From: Tetraselmis striata
Lineage: Eukaryota > Chlorophyta > Chlorodendrophyceae > Chlorodendrales > Chlorodendraceae
DNA length: 64,000 nucleotides
NCBI GenBank assembly: GCA_006384855.1
Contig: VCJN01003259.1
Span: forward strand, 310,001 to 374,000
Reading direction: 5' to 3'
Translations under genes and position numbers: made by a program
Part shown: one piece after another, positions 34,232 through 46,200 of the stretch
How the letters are laid out: every line of letters begins with the position of its first letter
Position numbering within the stretch: the first letter of the stretch is position 1
Notes under the pieces: model-generated
Database searches by the model: none
What the model saw: only the letters and a program-made list of their open reading frames with translations
Told to the model about the DNA's origin: nothing

Positions 34232-36698
34232 CGTGCGTGACGCCGGGCATCGGAAGGGAAGGTGGCCCATCGGAAGGGAAGGTGGCCCACCTGGCTAGAT
34301 CGCAATGGGACCACCAACTTCCCGGCATCACGGCACCGCTCCTGCCGCCCAATCGGGCCGCTGGCTGTAAGGCAACTCACAATTGCAGTCAAGCTGGGCA
34401 TCCCTCCTGCCACTGTTTGCAGCCGCAGAGAAGTGGGGCGCAAGGGTGAATAGCAAGCTCAGCATGCAGCTCACACGCTACTCAGCTCACCAGATAGACG
34501 ATGGCGATGTGGAATGTGTCAGCGGACACTTTCTCATTCTGCACCCAAGGGATGTGTTAGGCTGAGTTGATAGAGCCCTAGCAAAATAGGGGGCATTCCT
34601 CACTGTCTGTCACTCAAGACGGGGGCTCTCGATATGGTATGGTTATGGTATGATATGGTATGGCCTCGCACAGCACGGAGGCCTGATGGGGGTAGCTAAC
34701 GGGCATCACCCGGCCCGAATTGGGTGCCTCGCTGTAGGCCTAGTGAGGGGCACTCGACAATACAAACCAAATACATTTCATGTAGCTACGTCAGAAACTG
34801 TCAATTCACAGATATCAGGCTGCGCATCAAGACCTACTGGGGCTAAGGAGGGCGCACACGCAGTGTCGAAAAGCCGCATTATGTAGGCAGCAATAATAAG
34901 TGTTAAACGGCGTAAAGATCATGAGCAGCCTGCGCACTGCGCAGGTGTGCTATAGTCCATATACGATTCCAGTGATGCCAGTGTTGTGCCAGTATGATGC
35001 GCTGTTGTGCGGCGAGGAGCTGCTAGATTCGACACATCGTTGTTGTGTAGAATAGACAAGCAAGATCCGCCTCAGTGATCAGCCCGTGCCGTCGTCAGTC
35101 ACTGTACAGCGCATTATATCTACTGGCCGCGCGTAGTTGCATGTCGTATAGGGCAGATGAGCCACAGGGTGTAGATTGCGGTCCTTGTGCAGGTGCGCTT
35201 GGTCGCGGCTCAGGGGGGCTCGCTTGATGGTTTCGGAGCTAAAGTCGCCGCAATATGCATATTATAGCACTCGTACCATTATGGTCAGCCGATTGGGTTT
35301 GTTGCGGTTTGCCGCTCTTCACTCCTTGTAGCGCGTCGTTAGATTCATGTGCGCTAGCGGGGGTCCGCGCAGGCGGCATCACGCTTCGCGCTGGATGGTT
35401 TCGGAGCATCGTCGCCACAATTATAAAAGGCAGCAGTAGTAATATTGTATAGCGCGTCCACTGTTCGGCATAGCGGCGAGTTCAATAAGGATACCTGTAC
35501 ACCGACGGCGCCCGATGCCAGCCAGCGAGCAGTGCTATTGTGCAGTAGTAGGTTCATAGCAGTGTAAATGCTCTGCAGCCACTACGAGTGGTGGCCATTT
35601 CCGCTCGGTATAACCATACCTATATTTGCTCGGCAGACGCGGCTTTATTCTTCAAAACAAGTGACGGGCGACGACAGATGACATATAATAATGTAATAAC
35701 TGCTACCTGTATATACTCGGGTGCGAGAGGTGTACCCACAGGCACGTATATATAGCGATACAGAGCCGCGGTTGTTCGGTAGTGCTAGTTGGCGGCAGTA
35801 TCGGGTACGTATGATGCGACATCAGCCCGCATTCCCGCCACTATATAGACATGACAATCCGTAAGGGCGGCGGCCCGTCATCTGTCCAGTCCAGCCCGCG
35901 TTGGCGGTCGAGGTTGACATGAAGACGCTAGATGCCTGGACTGTCGTCCTGCGCATGAGTATTGCACCACCCTGTACTCCTGCTGCCAGTCGTTGCAGCC
36001 TGCAGGCGGGTACAAGTCTGATCGATGCCGTATAAAATACGCGAATAATATATAAGATATATATACCTGGTACCATGTAGTCGCTACCAGGTATATATAT
36101 CTTCCCGACGGCATTCGGCTCTAGCTGCTCGGCGTCAGCTGCGTGCTTGAGATCCAGGGCAGCGTCAGCGGAGCTGGAAAGCTGCCGTGACGACGCGCGG
36201 AGCGTGCTGGTGAGCTGTCATCGGGTGACGAGCCGGCGATACGGCGTATGTGCGCCAACCAGCGCTGCTGTAGTGCTGTGGGGAAGCTACGCTGTCCTGG
36301 CCGCGAGTGGACATATCGTCGCAGTCCCTTGCAGCTGGGAATGCTTAGTATCGACTACCGGTAAGTGTACTATGTAGGCCTGCGCGGTATCGTCAAGTTC
36401 GCGCGCTACAGGGCATCGTCATCACGGCTTCTCGGACCCGCACATCACAACTCCGCTCTGCAGCCACTCTTCTGTATTAAATGATTGAACATGACATCTC
36501 GTGGCGGCCCGATGTTGCCAGCAGCCGGCCGGCGGTGGTGTTGGGGTATATTAGCAGGTAGAAACCACGACATTATTGACAAGTAGCAAGATTGTAGTTG
36601 ACAAAGCTGTCCCCGCCGACTGCGGACATCATGGCGACGGCCCACTTATTCACACAAACTAGGGGTGCCAGGCTATAGTTACACCTGTCCGCGCCGCC
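34232..36698. other. Intergenic between two convergent secretory genes; no gene seen
   Basis: It begins with a 21-bp tandem pair (tcggaagggaaggtggccca at 34251 and 34272), then has an atatggtatggt simple repeat near 34635. Two weakly similar blocks containing ggatggtttcggag-like words lie at about 35205-35270 and 35360-35420. A perfect hairpin lies at 36054-36103. No coding signal. Confidence 0.5.
36054..36103. repeat. Perfect hairpin, 19-bp stem, 12-base loop
   Basis: aagatatatatacctggta (36054-36072) and its exact reverse complement (36085-36103) are separated by 12 bases. It lies in intergenic DNA, about 600 bp from the end of the GT29 gene. Confidence 0.9.
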
Positions 36699-39600
36699 TT
36701 AGAGCTCGTCGCCCTCATCCTCGACACGTGGCAGACCCTCATATACCTGGTCCGGGTCCACAAACTTCATGTTGGCGGCTTTACTGAGCTCCACCGCCTC
36801 GGAGTCCGTCTGGACCGCTCCCACAGCCGCCGCAGCCTGCGCACACGGTCCCAGCGGCATTCGCGCAGCCCACGTCAAGCACTGCATGACCTCGCCACCA
36901 CCACCGCCACTAATCAAAACATGATGGAAACACAATCATAACGCAACCATTTACTCGGCGGGCTCCCGGCCGCCACCCACCTTCTCCGCCTCCTCCCGCT
37001 TTGCCTGCTCCAGGTCGAGGTTCTCGTTGCTGAGGCCGCACTGCGGCGAGTTTGCGTTGTTGCAGATGGTGAGCCGCCCCTTGCGCGCCAGCGACTTGAG
37101 CAGCAGGTACTCCGCCTTGAAGTTGTGCACGTCCTTGGAGGTCGTCTTCCAGCTGCGCTGCAGCATCCCCTGCGATACACAAGGAGGAGTGGAGGACAGG
37201 GTGGGGGTGAGGCTGTCATCACACTGCGAGGCAGTGTCAACCCGGGATGGTTTTCATTGCCGGTTATCTCCGAGCAAATAGAGTATGCGGTGCAACTCCT
37301 AATAATGACCGCGCCTAGCGAAATATACATGCCTTAACAGTCACCTCACCACCGAAACTGCAAAACATGACGAGACGCTATTATCCGCCTACGAACCCGC
37401 CTTAGACAATATCCTGGCGGCTTGGTGACGTCCAAGGCGGCTTCACGAGTTCGCGGGCGAGATTTATTTTGTGGTGTACTATACTGTTGCAACAGTATTT
37501 AGTTAATATGGTAATATAATAATAGAAATCCGCCGTTCTTCGAAATAACATGAAGCGTAGAGAGACAGCACTGCAGGGCTCAGGGGGACAGGGGGGGGGG
37601 GGGGGGGGGGCGGGCACACCGAGAAAAAGTGGTAGTCCAGCGCCTCCCCCCCTTTAATACCAGGCGCTGCGGGGCCAAAGCCGTAAAGCACCACCTTCTT
37701 GCAGATGGGCAGCAGGGAGAGGATCATCATGAGGCCTGTCGTGGGGCGCGTGCCGCCCTGCCATTCGTTGCGACCACACCACACACCACACCACAATCAG
37801 CAACAACACACACACGACAACACCCTGGCACGCCGCCGAAATTCTTTTGATAAAAGGCACACAAAGCTGCAGGAAGTGAGTAGGGAGGGGTACCTTTTTG
37901 CTCAGGATGCCTTTGCAGACCAGGCGCTCCGCCCACTTGGTGATGAGATCCTCCGCCAGGAAGCCAATCACATTGTTCACCATCGCCATCTGCAAGTGAA
38001 TGAAGAAGGGAGGGGGGGGGGGGGGGGGGGAGGGGGTAATTTCAACTTAAGGTGGAGGTTCACCGAGCACCGCAGGATAAATACTAAGTGTGGCTGCGTC
38101 TGGCCGCCTGTGCGGCAAAAGGGGCGGCGGGGGGGGGGGGGGGGGGGGGGAGGGGGGTATTATGCTGATCAATGCGGCGTGTACCGCATGAATTTCTCTT
38201 CACAACATGGCACCCTATGAATGATCAATGCGCCTGCTCGCTTGCTTTCCGGCCGGCCGGGGACGACGGGCTCACCTTGACGTCTGGCCGCAGAGTCTTC
38301 ATGTTTGCCAAGAAGCGCAGCTGCTCAGTCAGCTTGGGCTTGAACTCGTTGATGTGCGTCAGAGCCACGTTCTGGCAGCACAGGGCAAATGAAGTGGGGC
38401 ACCGTGAGAGGCCATACGCGGATGGGTTCAACAGAGCGGCAGCATGCCCCCCCCCCCCCCCCCCCCCCCCCGCCCCACTTCCTCCCTCCCCCCAAGCACG
38501 CACGCTTAGGTACACTCGGAAATGGGATGGGCATTCGCAGGCATCAAGGGTGGGCTTCGCACCCGCTCCAGGGGGAACATGAACGAGCGGAACTTGATGA
38601 GGCCGGGCCTGAGCCGCCCCTTCTCGCTGATCCGCTCAAAGCCTTGCTTGCACATCGGCGCGTTGGCAATCTTGGCCAGACGCAGGCGGAAGTTCGCGCT
38701 GGGCGATATACTGCCCCGGACGGAGCCCAGCCTCTCAAAGAGCTGCCGCCGGTCGGCGCCGTGTGCCGCCTCCTCGCCCAGCAGCCAGTCCCAGCATGCA
38801 TCCACCGAGTCCATAAGAATGTCCTCCGCCGCCGCCGCCTGCGCCGCTTCTCCTTCCTCCGCCAGGAGCTTCCGGCCTTGAGGGATGTTTATTACCTGCA
38901 CAAGAGCCCCACATTGGGAGAGGTAGGATCCGGTCAGGTCTGCCCGACATGGCCCTCGCGCATCGACATGCCGCGATGGACGGCTGCCAAGATGCTGCGA
39001 AAGCGAGCGGCGCCCCACCCGCGCCGCATCTGAAAGCGGAGGCGGCCCCCACCCTGGTGTTCATGCCGTTGAGCCCCATCGCAAGCTTGAAGCACTCCTT
39101 ATTGCCCTCCATAACTGACATGCCCAGGCTGTCGCGGTAGCGGCGCGTGAGCGCCTCATTGAGGAAGCGCATGGTGGTCTTGGAGCCGACGTGCGTCTCG
39201 TAGCCCTTCAAGATTGAGGTGGGAGGAGTGTTATTGGGGGGAAGGGGGGGGTATCGAGTCGGGTACGGTGGTGATTAGTAATGGGCTGGAATGGTGCGCA
39301 GGATGCATCTCATGGGTGGCGGGATGGCTCGCCTTGGTGGGTGATTGGTTGGCACGAGCCACGAGGTCGAACTTGTCGATGTTTTGGCCAAACTCCATGG
39401 CGCGGAGATGGCCGCTGTGGGTGCGGCAGAGGGTCAGCGGTGTATGGTACATAGAGCAGACATAGGGCCAAGGAAGGGAGAGGGGGGGGCGCAGGGGGAA
39501 GGTCGAGGATGCCGTCTTAGATGGGTTGGAAGTGGAGTTGGCATCGCGGGTGGGGCTTGCCTGCTGCCGATGACCGCGCAGGTGTTTATTCTGTGCTTGC

Positions 39601-40511
39601 TGCTGTGTTTTTTGCTCACGTTTGGCAGGGCCTTCCTGGTCTTCAGGCTACCGTTACCAACAGGGGGAGAAGAGGAACCAGAAGCGCGTGACGGGAAAGG
39701 GTGAGGGGAAGAGCACCCGGTTTAGAGTTGGTCAATCCCGGCAAGGCACGACTGCACTGCGACATGGGCAATTCGGGTCCGATGGCCAGTGTGGATGGCG
39801 ACAAGGGGCACCCACTTGGCCGCCTGCGAGACGCCTCGGTTCACGGAGAGCGACAGCAGGTTGGATTCCGTCATGGCGCGGATGGAGTCCTCCCCGATGA
39901 CACCGATCATCTTATCGATCAGCAGTGCCGCGTCCAGCAGGTGCGGGTCGTTCAGCTTCACGGCAGATGTGTCATTGCTCTCAGAGCCACTGCCGCATCG
40001 GAGGCACAGCAGGCGATAGTGAGCAGTCTGCAAATCCCCCAGCCCCCCGCCACCCTTCTCCACTGCAAAGCACTACCATTATCACGTTACCCGTACCAGC
40101 CATACTGGTAAGGATTAGAGACCAACCTGAAACCATTCACGCCCTTGACGCGCGGGCAGCATTACTATTGGCTGCTGCTGGATTAATTGCCGACGACCGG
40201 GTGAAAGTGTAATTCTACTGTCCGTCTCAGGGATTGATGCAGGCCGCGCATCAGTGGGCCACTATGTGCTGCAGACCATGTGTTGTTGTGGCTAGGGGAG
40301 GGTCGGCGACTCACGAGCCACAGTCATTCGGCGGGAAGCCGTGGCGGTCCACAAAGCGTGCTTTGCGCGCCTCGATGTCGCCTTTGCCGTAACCTGCCGG
40401 CAGCCGGTCGCCCGAAGTGGTCGCGAAGCCCCGCCTGGCGGCGTACGATGACGCGCTGAACGGCAGCAGCAGTGCCAGCAGCACCAGCAGCCAGGCGGCT
40501 CGTAGATCCAT
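36699..40511 (-). CDS. GT29 sialyltransferase-like glycosyltransferase, 11 exons
   Basis: Minus-strand exons 40315-40511, 39816-39989, 39561-39602, 39333-39414, 39053-39205, 38563-38895, 38276-38371, 37894-37989, 37620-37757, 36981-37169 and 36699-36836 keep phase throughout and give 545 aa. Residues 1-23 form a hydrophobic signal or signal-anchor (LLVLLALLLPFSASS). Sialylmotif L runs over exons 3-5: CAVIGS-SGHLRAMEFGQNID, then KFDLVARANQSPTK-GYETHVGSKTT. Motif S is in exon 9 (TRPTTGLMMILSLLPICKKV, then VLYGFG) and motif III is DYHFF. Motif VS is H452-x4-E457 (HNFKAEYLLLKSLARKG). GT29 enzymes move sialic acid or a relative such as Kdo/Dha from its CMP form in the Golgi; plant and algal members have unclear donors. 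Exon 6 adds a long insert with an Ala/Glu-rich stretch. Two introns use GC donors (39560, 39332). The protein ends GDEL. Confidence 0.88.
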
Positions 40512-41400
40512 CGATCCCGTGCGGAGGGCTTATCCTGCTGCGCCGGGGCCAGCGCCGAGGGGTCGCCGGCAGACGGCAGGAGCACCTGTCCCGCTCGTAC
40601 GCAACACGTCCCCGCCGCAAGACGCCCCGCGCGTCTCCGTCGCCTCCACCGCGCTGCGACGATCAACCCACCCACGCCTGGCCTCGATGCGACCCTCAGG
40701 CCCAGGGACCAAGGGGCCCAAATTGGAGGCGGTGTCACGAGCTTGGCAAGGGCCAGCGCCGGACAATTGGGTGGGAGCAGTACCCGCAGGCGGCGGCGAG
40801 GTGGGACAGCTTCCGTCGTTGGCGGGTTTGACTGCGCGGACGCCGCGGGGCGCCGTATCCCGCCGCACGGGTCTCTTGTGCCACCTTGTATCACGCGATT
40901 CCATGCAGCGCGCGCTACCAGAACCATCTCGATATCTTGGACGGAACATAGTAGGAAACATTGCGGAATTCTTTGTAACGGTAATAGTTCTGGGGTAATA
41001 TCGCATCTGCCTAATTTGGTGATTTCCTGATATCGCCTTCTGCTGCTAGCTAATGTAATTATATATCTGCCTGATACGTATCCGGCAGTAGTAGTGCTAA
41101 TATATCCTATATAGCTGATTGGGTACCGGTACTTTTTGTTTAGGGGGTATTGATTTATATTAAAAATACTAGTAATTAATATTACTGGTAATTTATTACT
41201 GGTATATAGAGTAGTAGTGTCGGGGGTGAGGCAAGCGCCTGGAGCCGCAGCAAGCGGGGGAAAACCGCCTACTAGCGGCCGTCGCACAGTGTTTCGACCC
41301 CCTTCCGTACCGCCGAAAGGCTCCACAAAGTACACAACACCTGTCGCCACGTCGCAAGCAGGCGGCCATGGTGACTTTTTGCGCGATGAGCCAGCGTCTT
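40512..41400. other. Upstream region of GT29 gene; dispersed repeat copy; no gene
   Basis: The 40512-40900 part is GC-rich and open in several frames but shows no family signal. It is probably promoter and 5' untranslated sequence. A copy of the gatttcc-gatatcgccttctgctgctagct repeat lies at 41017-41062, followed by AT-rich DNA to 41220. Confidence 0.45.
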
Positions 41401-41674
41401 GCCTCGGTGCTTGTCTTGTGGAGCGCATGAACTAAGGATTATGTTCATATGCGAGTGGCCACCGTCCAAAGGCCGTGCTTCTAGGTTCAAAGTTTATACT
41501 CTTAAGCATGATCCTGTTGTCAAGCTTTTGTTCTGCTATGTCAATCTGCGCCTACTTAAGAATTATGATCATGATGTGTTGAACATGGTCGAGGATGCCA
41601 TGCTAGATGCCATCGAGCCTGATGACAAGCTCGCTAGGCAGGGCGCGGGACCCTCTAGCACCCCCTGCCGATGA
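41400..41674 (+). pseudogene. Unassigned protein-like fragment
   Basis: One frame reads FICEWPPSKGRASRFKVYTL, then VVKLLFCYVNLRLLKNYDHD, then VLNMVEDAMLDAIEPDD. It looks like a C-terminal piece of a protein; the YVNLRLL segment recalls the ends of some hAT-type transposases, but this is weak. No upstream part is present. Confidence 0.3.
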
Positions 41675-41924
41675 CTACGCCATTGCTCTAGAGTGATGTT
41701 GGGATGCTACCTATCTAGAAGTGTTGTTCGATGGATGTAACCATTCCCGACCACCCTTTGTCAACTGATGTGATTTGCAAGCTCTTTGGTGCATGCTGCA
41801 CACTGCAGCAAAATAACACTCAGCATTCTTCAGACCAGGGAAATTGAGGGGGTATTAAGCTTTTAATTAATAGTAAAATACTATTAATTTATCTTATATT
41901 ATTAACTTATCTGGCGGTACTGCA

Positions 41925-42174
41925 GCAAGCCGAAGCTCGTGGCTGCGGTGGCGACGCGGACACTTGTGCAAGCTCAGCCACTGGTCGTCACATGGAGGTG
42001 CTACAGTGGGTGAGGGCTCAGGGCTGCCCTTGGGATCGCCAAACATGCGTGGGAGCTGCTGCAAGTGGGCACCTGGAGGTGCTGCAGTTGGGGAGGGCGC
42101 GAGGGCTGACCATGGGATGTGAGGTTTTGCTTAACAAACGTCTGATACAACCCCAATCTTATCACCTGGATTGA
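41925..42174 (+). pseudogene. Ankyrin-repeat gene fragment
   Basis: The plus strand reads AEARGCGGDADTCASSATGR, HMEVLQWVRAQGCPWDRQTC, then VGAAASGHLEVLQLGRARG. This is the 'LEVLQWARAQGCPWD..TC..AA..GH' ankyrin variant that is common in algal and protist genomes. Only about two and a half repeats survive before unrelated sequence and a stop, so this is a broken relic or an isolated scrap. Confidence 0.6.
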
Positions 42175-43260
42175 GCAAGACAGCTGAGGCCAAGTAAGGC
42201 CAAGTAAGGCTGCTGCCATGATGCTCTCTGGGCAATAGCATGCAGCTTGGGGTGGCTGCTCCATCCCTTCAAGCTGGCGACTGCTCTATCACGTGTTTAG
42301 TGGATCATGTGTTGATTGATTCGGAAGGTGCTTGCATGAGTAGAAGCGCCGTACATGCGTGTTTGACGGCAGGCCAAGCATCAGCACGATAGCTATCATC
42401 TCTGACATGGGCAGTATCGCTTTGCCACAGCTGGGCGGTGCTTGCTGCCAGGTGGCAAAAGGAGAGTCATTGACTTTCCGCCCGGGGACATGACTAATAA
42501 TACAAAAGCCCTTGCAGCACCTCTGCAGCTGCCACTTTCACAACATCAATGCTGTGTGGAATCATGGACACTATCGATGGATGCGGGTGCCGACGCATCT
42601 ACAAAAACCCGTGTGATATAAGCCTCAAATTCGACATGCCTGCAACCCTTAATAGGAACATCCGCTATTGCTCCGTCCACATCTTACCTCTGACATCAGG
42701 GCGGATTGTTATTCCCGGGTCTGCACTCTCCGTATTACATCACCAACAGATGATATTCGTCGTAATTGCTGTTGCCATGTCAGCTATGATAAGCATGACA
42801 CTGCAACACAAGCCGGGTGGAAAGCGGCTCGTATCGCACTCTATCAATGCTGATTAAGCACCCCCCCCCCCCCCCTTGGCGAATCAGTCCAGGCAAATTT
42901 CCAACCATGCTGTGGGTGGTGGAAGATAAGAACTGAGAGCGGGGCTGAGCATTGCACTTCCAGGGGAAACGGCGCAGAAAGAGACTGTCACATGCACCCT
43001 AAGCTCTTGCCACTGGCGGCCTCTAGCGAGAACCACCGCGCTGTCGTACTGACGCACGATTTGCCCGCGAGCTCATGGCACGAAGCGGCTGGCATGGCAT
43101 TGAGAAATTAGGGGCAAGCGCCAACCTACCAAAATTAATGGGACCAGTAGTCTCTCGGTCTGACAAAGACACGCCACTGTCGATAGTATGATCCCTATCC
43201 CTGCTCATTATTCCTTGGACACGCTGTCTTCTGCTGTTCTGCAGGATGGCTTGCGTCCCA
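42175..43260. other. Intergenic; no gene seen
   Basis: It contains a C run at about 42860-42874 and no coding signal. The right end includes the 3' flank of the Mad3-like gene. Confidence 0.4.
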
Positions 43261-46200
43261 TCAGCGCCGGAGTCCGCGCGGCCGACGGCGGCTCGCCTCG
43301 TGCGGCAGGTCGCTGATAAACATGTCGTTGATCGCCGCCAGCGCCTCCTTTGTGGCCATCGTGACCGTCGGCTCCACCGGCAGCGCCCTGACGCCCAGGC
43401 CCGCGCCAGAGGGGTCCGCGGCTTCCGCCTGGTTGTCCGCCTCATCCATCAGCGCGTTGACCTCTGCCGCCTTGAAGGCAAGCATCTGTGTGTCGTCGCC
43501 ATCGCCACCCTCCGGGATGCGGGAGGCCTCCGGATACTCAGCAATCAGGCCAAACGCCTTCCGGCCGCGCTGGCCCCTGCCTTCTTTGCCAACGCCAGTG
43601 CCAGGCCCTTGGCGGGGCTCAGCAGCTGCAGCCTTCACGCACTCCGTGTCGTCGCGGATCTCGAGGGGCAGTGCGCCCGGCGGGCGTTCTGCTGCCTCAT
43701 ACTTCACTTGCAGGCCTCGCCGACCAGGCATCGGTCCTCCGCTCGCTTTGCCCTGCCCGGTGCTCTGCACTGCCTCGCGGTTGCTAAGAAGCCCCGTGTC
43801 TTCCCGGATGCTCAGCCCCAGGCCGCCGTCGTTGCCGGTAGACTTTGAGCCAATCAGGTCTGTGTCCTCGCGGATGCTCAGCCCCAGGCCGCTGTCATTG
43901 CCGGTGGACTTTGAGCCAAACAGTTCTGTGTCCTCCCGGATGCTCAGCCCCAGGCTGGCGCCATTACCAGCTGACTTTGGATCCAGCAGTTCAGTGTCCT
44001 CGCGGATGCTCAGCCCCAGGCCGCCGTCATTGCCGGTAGACTTTGAGCCAATCAGGTCTGTGTCTTCCCGGATGCTCAGCCCCAGGCCGCCGTCATTGCC
44101 AGCTGACCGTGGATTAATCAGCTCTGTGTCCTCCCGGATGCTCAGCCCCAGGCCGCCGTCATTGCCAGCTGACTTTGGATCCAGCAGTTCGGTGTCCTCG
44201 CGGATGCTCAGCCCCAGGCCGCTGTCACTGCCGGTAGACTTTGAGCCAAACAGTTCTGTGTCCTCCCGGATGCGCAGCCCCAGGCTGCCGCCGCCATTAC
44301 CAGCTGACTTTGGATCCAGCAGTTCTGTGTCCTCCCGGATGCTCAGCCCCAGGCCGCCGTCGTTGCCGGTAGACTTTGAGCCAATCAGGTCTGTGTCCTC
44401 GCGGATGCTCAGCCCCAGGCCGCCGTCATTGCCAGCTGACCGTGGATCAATCAGCTCTGTGTCCTCGCGGATGCTCAGCCCCAGGCCGACGTCATTGCCG
44501 GTGGACTTTGGATCCAGCAGTTCGATGTCTTCGCGGATGTTCAGCCCCGGGCCACCTCCGCCACCAAGAGCCGGGGACCCCACTTCTCCAATCACGGTGA
44601 GCCCCGGGCGATCGGCCAGCGCAGGGGCTGTGCCGCTGACGTGTCCGCTCGTGGCAGGTGCGGTTGGCGGCGATGCTGGATCCTCCTCAAACACTGCGAA
44701 GCTCTCTCCGACGGGGTGCGTCGCAAGCGGCCAGGCAATGGCAGCGGGGGGAGGTGGGGCGGCGGGTTTGTCCTCAAACACCTGCAGGCCCCCAGCAGCG
44801 CCTGCCACAGGCCTCTTGGTCGCCGCCCCGCCGCCTAGCACGCCCAACGCTCGCCTGGTTGGCTTCCTGACCGGAGGCGCAGCCGAGGGCACAGCCGAGG
44901 GCACATGCCGACGGGCCGCGCGCGCTTGTTCCACGCACTGTTCGCTCCCATCGTCGCCGACAAGCAAGTTCTGGTCCCACGCAAAGACGGGCGCCTTTGG
45001 GTCGGCGGCTGCGGGCTTGGGCTGCTCTGGCCCAGCCAGTGCGTCGGCGCTACCATCGTGGTTGTTGCTCTCCCGCTCGGCGCCGTCGGCGTGAAGCATC
45101 AGCGGGTTATGTAGTAGGGCCTCCGCCAGACTGCCCGGCGGCGCGGCCGCGCTGTCCAGTCGCTGCCGCAGCGTCCTTGCCGGAACGCCGCCCGCAGAGG
45201 CGGCGCCGCTCGGCGGCTTTGACGTCGTCACCAGCTCCTCGTCCACCAGCACCTCCAGCAATGGGCCTGACGGCTCAGGCGCGACGAGGCTGCGGCGCTG
45301 CGGCGCCCGCACCCCGCGCCAGGTGGTGGCCCGCGGCTGGTTCTCCTTGCGCGTCTGCGCCTGCGTCGGCAGCTGCGTCCAGTGGCTCGGGGCGGTAGGT
45401 GCCGGGCCCTGCGCTGGCCCGTCCGATCCATCCTCGAAAACAGCGAGCCCGCCGGGCTGCGGAGCGCGGTTTGTGCCGAGCGGCTGCGTCCGGCCGCGTG
45501 TCGAGGCGGGGGCCAGCAAGCTGCGGGTGGCGAGGCCGACGGCCGTGCCGGCCGCCGGCCGCCGGTCCGTGACATGCCCACGCCGAGAGCGCGCAGCAAG
45601 GGAGCCCAGCGGATTGCGCGCCTCTGCCACGCTCTGCTCAAAGGAAGGCCCCAGCTCCTCTTCCTCCAGGCGCTGTTTGCGCCGCTCCTCCTGCAACCAC
45701 ATCCGGCACCGTGAGAAGGAAAGGCGGCGGGGCGGAGCTGTCAGGGAGCCGCGGTTGAGCGGGCGTACGGACCATCCTGTGCTGGAAGGCCTTGAGCTTG
45801 CTGCGGAGCCGCGCCTCTGGCTGGGCACGCCTAGGGGTAAGGAGGGGGCAGCACATAAGTTCCCGTCACCCATGCCCTCTGCCCCTTTGGGGCACTTCAT
45901 CGGGCAGGCCTGCTGCTCACCGGTTGATGCCATCCGTGTACACATCCTCCGCGCGCTTGAAGTTGCCACGCAGCTCCAAGTACGTGGCATGCGACTCGTA
46001 ATACATGGAGAAACCCTGCCCTATATTGTTTACCTGCTCCGGCGGGGAACACCACGGGAGGGCCTCAGCAGCAGCGGCAGCGGCACTGGCAGCGGCACTG
46101 CCACCCGTCCTGCCCCATTGAGGCGGCGACAGGGGACTTCGCGCACCCTCAGGAAGTTGAACACATCGCGCGGCTCCGGCAAGCAGTCCGCCTGCAGGGA

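Noticed and set aside
33485-34270. 261-codon minus-strand open frame over the dioxygenase gene
   Set aside because: GC-rich antisense shadow of exon 3, whose plus-strand reading has the iron-binding motif.
40292-41428. 378-codon minus-strand open frame upstream of the GT29 gene
   Set aside because: It overlaps the GT29 first exon in another frame and has no family signal; the signal-peptide frame is preferred.
43322-45094. 590-codon plus-strand open frame (repeating SSVSSRMLSPRPPSLP)
   Set aside because: It is the antisense shadow of the Mad3-like exon 7; the minus strand has the KEN and ABBA motifs and phase-consistent exons.
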